7,226 nt of DNA, taken from Planctomycetota bacterium. GTDB taxonomy: Bacteria; Planctomycetota; UBA1135; UBA2386. The translations under genes were made by a program, and so were the position numbers. Of this stretch, positions 6,368 to 7,226 are shown one piece after another. Numbering within the stretch: the stretch's first letter is position 1; every line of letters starts with the position of its first letter. Where the stretch lies: assembly GCA_023433825.1 (NCBI GenBank), contig JAEYTU010000214.1:1-7226 (forward strand), read 5' to 3'. The notes beneath the pieces are model-generated. The model ran no database searches. It saw nothing but the letters and a program-made list of their open reading frames with translations, and had not been told where the DNA came from.

Positions 6368-7226
6368 ATGCCTCGGATCCAATTCACCGTCGTCGTCGTC
6401 CTGCTCGCGGTCATCGCCGGCGCTGTGGCTTGGACCCTCGTCTCGGGGTCGCCGATTCCCGAGATTCCGGTCACGGCGGTCGTCGGCGACAGCGCCGGCG
6501 ACACCGATGCCGACACCGACGCCGACGCGGGCGCACGCGCTGACGACGATCCGCGCACGGCGACCGACGGCGCGGGACGTCGGGAACTCGCCACGCCCGA
6601 GAACGCGAACCAGCACAACCCACCGATCGTCGGCCGCGTCGTCGATCGCGAGCGGCGACCGATCCCCGGCGCGCGGATCGCCGACGCGTCCCTCACCGAC
6701 GACGATCGCGCGGTGCAGGCCGACGCGAGCGGGACGTTTCGCTACGAGCCGCTGGTCGGCGGCGAACTGGACCTCGTCGTCTCGGCGGACGGGCACGTCC
6801 ACGAGAGGCTGACCGTGCGCGGGAGCAGACAAGGTTCCGCGCTCGGCGACGTCGTGCTGGAGCGGGGCGCGATCGCACGCGGCACCGTCGCCGACGAGGC
6901 CGGCGTGCCGATCGCGGACGTCGTGTTCACGATCCTCCGCGACCGCAAGGGCGGGCGCGCGTGGTCGGCCAGCGTCCGCACCGGCGCCGATGGGCGCTTC
7001 GAGACGCCGCGGCTGGCGCCGGGTTCGCATCGGATCGCGTTCGCCGCGCCGTTCGATCGTCGGTTCGAGGTCGTGATCCAAGGCGGCGTCGACGCCGTGA
7101 CGTTCGCATTGACGGTCCCGCGGGCGGCCGCCGAACTGCACGGTGTCGTCGTCGACGACCTCGGGCAGCCGGTCGCCGGCGCGCGCGTCCACATGAGCGC
7201 GAAGGTTCGACCGCCGCCGACGGCCG
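6368..7226 (+). CDS. Tandem paralog of the preceding repeat protein, 3' end outside the window
   Basis: The open frame starts at ATG 6368, 28 bases after the previous stop codon, and continues past the window edge (286 complete codons visible). Layout copies its neighbour: MPRIQ, one hydrophobic segment (about 6-25), an acidic linker with the repeated peptide DTDADTDADA (45-54), then carboxypeptidase-regulatory-like repeats at about 86-163 (VGRVVDRERRPIPGARI), 168-251 (RGTVADEAGVPIADVVF) and from 256 (LHGVVVDDLGQPVAGARV). The block TPRLAPG and the 11-residue stretch FAAPFDRRFEV are identical in both proteins. It is probably a surface- or envelope-associated structural or binding protein, with no enzymatic motif seen. 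The short gap suggests co-transcription with the first gene. No Shine-Dalgarno sequence is visible. The true length cannot be judged here. Confidence 0.85.
   Translation, partial: MPRIQFTVVVVLLAVIAGAVAWTLVSGSPIPEIPVTAVVGDSAGDTDADTDADAGARADDDPRTATDGAGRRELATPENANQHNPPIVGRVVDRERRPIPGARIADASLTDDDRAVQADASGTFRYEPLVGGELDLVVSADGHVHERLTVRGSRQGSALGDVVLERGAIARGTVADEAGVPIADVVFTILRDRKGGRAWSASVRTGADGRFETPRLAPGSHRIAFAAPFDRRFEVVIQGGVDAVTFALTVPRAAAELHGVVVDDLGQPVAGARVHMSAKVRPPPTA

Noticed and set aside
3610..6696. 1028-codon open frame on the minus strand opposite the repeat-protein gene
   Set aside because: Its product is dominated by Arg, Asp and Ala with no domain, it overlaps the well-supported fmdB and both repeat-protein genes, and long antisense open frames are expected at this GC content.
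175..7226. Frequent GATCG/CGATCG words through the window
   Set aside because: They fall in ordinary codon combinations for Ile, Asp, Arg and Ser in a GC-rich genome; no spacing pattern or clustering suggests a functional site.

Overview
The window is a very GC-rich bacterial stretch that codes on nearly every base. The gene set points to Planctomycetota, probably one of the high-GC marine-type lineages: exported amidohydrolases of the imidazolonepropionase-like group, large membrane-anchored proteins built from carboxypeptidase-regulatory-like beta-sandwich repeats, and start codons mostly without a Shine-Dalgarno sequence. This assignment rests on gene style, not on a marker gene, and is moderate at best.

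Left edge (1-175): the last 32 codons of a plus-strand gene, read as the C-terminus of an NAD(P)H-hydrate epimerase (YjeF_N family), converge on folD. The short gap between the two stop codons is largely filled by a 47-base near-perfect palindrome, either a dispersed repeat, a two-way terminator, or both.

Minus-strand cluster (175-3854, transcribed right to left): fmdB-like zinc-ribbon protein, exported amidohydrolase with its metal ligands, a second exported amidohydrolase lacking most of them, then folD. The spacings are 40 nt, a 1-nt stop/start overlap and 5 nt, so the four genes look like one transcription unit. The two amidohydrolases are clear paralogs. The ligand-poor copy is intact over its full length, which suggests a retained non-catalytic or differently acting partner. 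FolD supplies one-carbon folate interconversion and has no obvious functional tie to the amidohydrolases.

Intergenic 3855-3975: a 121-base divergent region that must hold promoters for both directions. No convincing promoter elements are visible.

Plus-strand pair (3976 to the right edge): two tandem paralogous genes, each with a short basic N-terminus, one membrane segment, an acidic low-complexity linker and a chain of carboxypeptidase-regulatory-like domains. The first is complete (787 aa). The second starts 28 bases downstream and runs off the window after 286 codons.

No tRNA, rRNA, CRISPR array, insertion sequence, phage gene or recognisable defence system is seen. The least ordinary items are the catalytic/ligand-poor amidohydrolase pair, the tandem surface-type repeat proteins and the intergenic palindrome.
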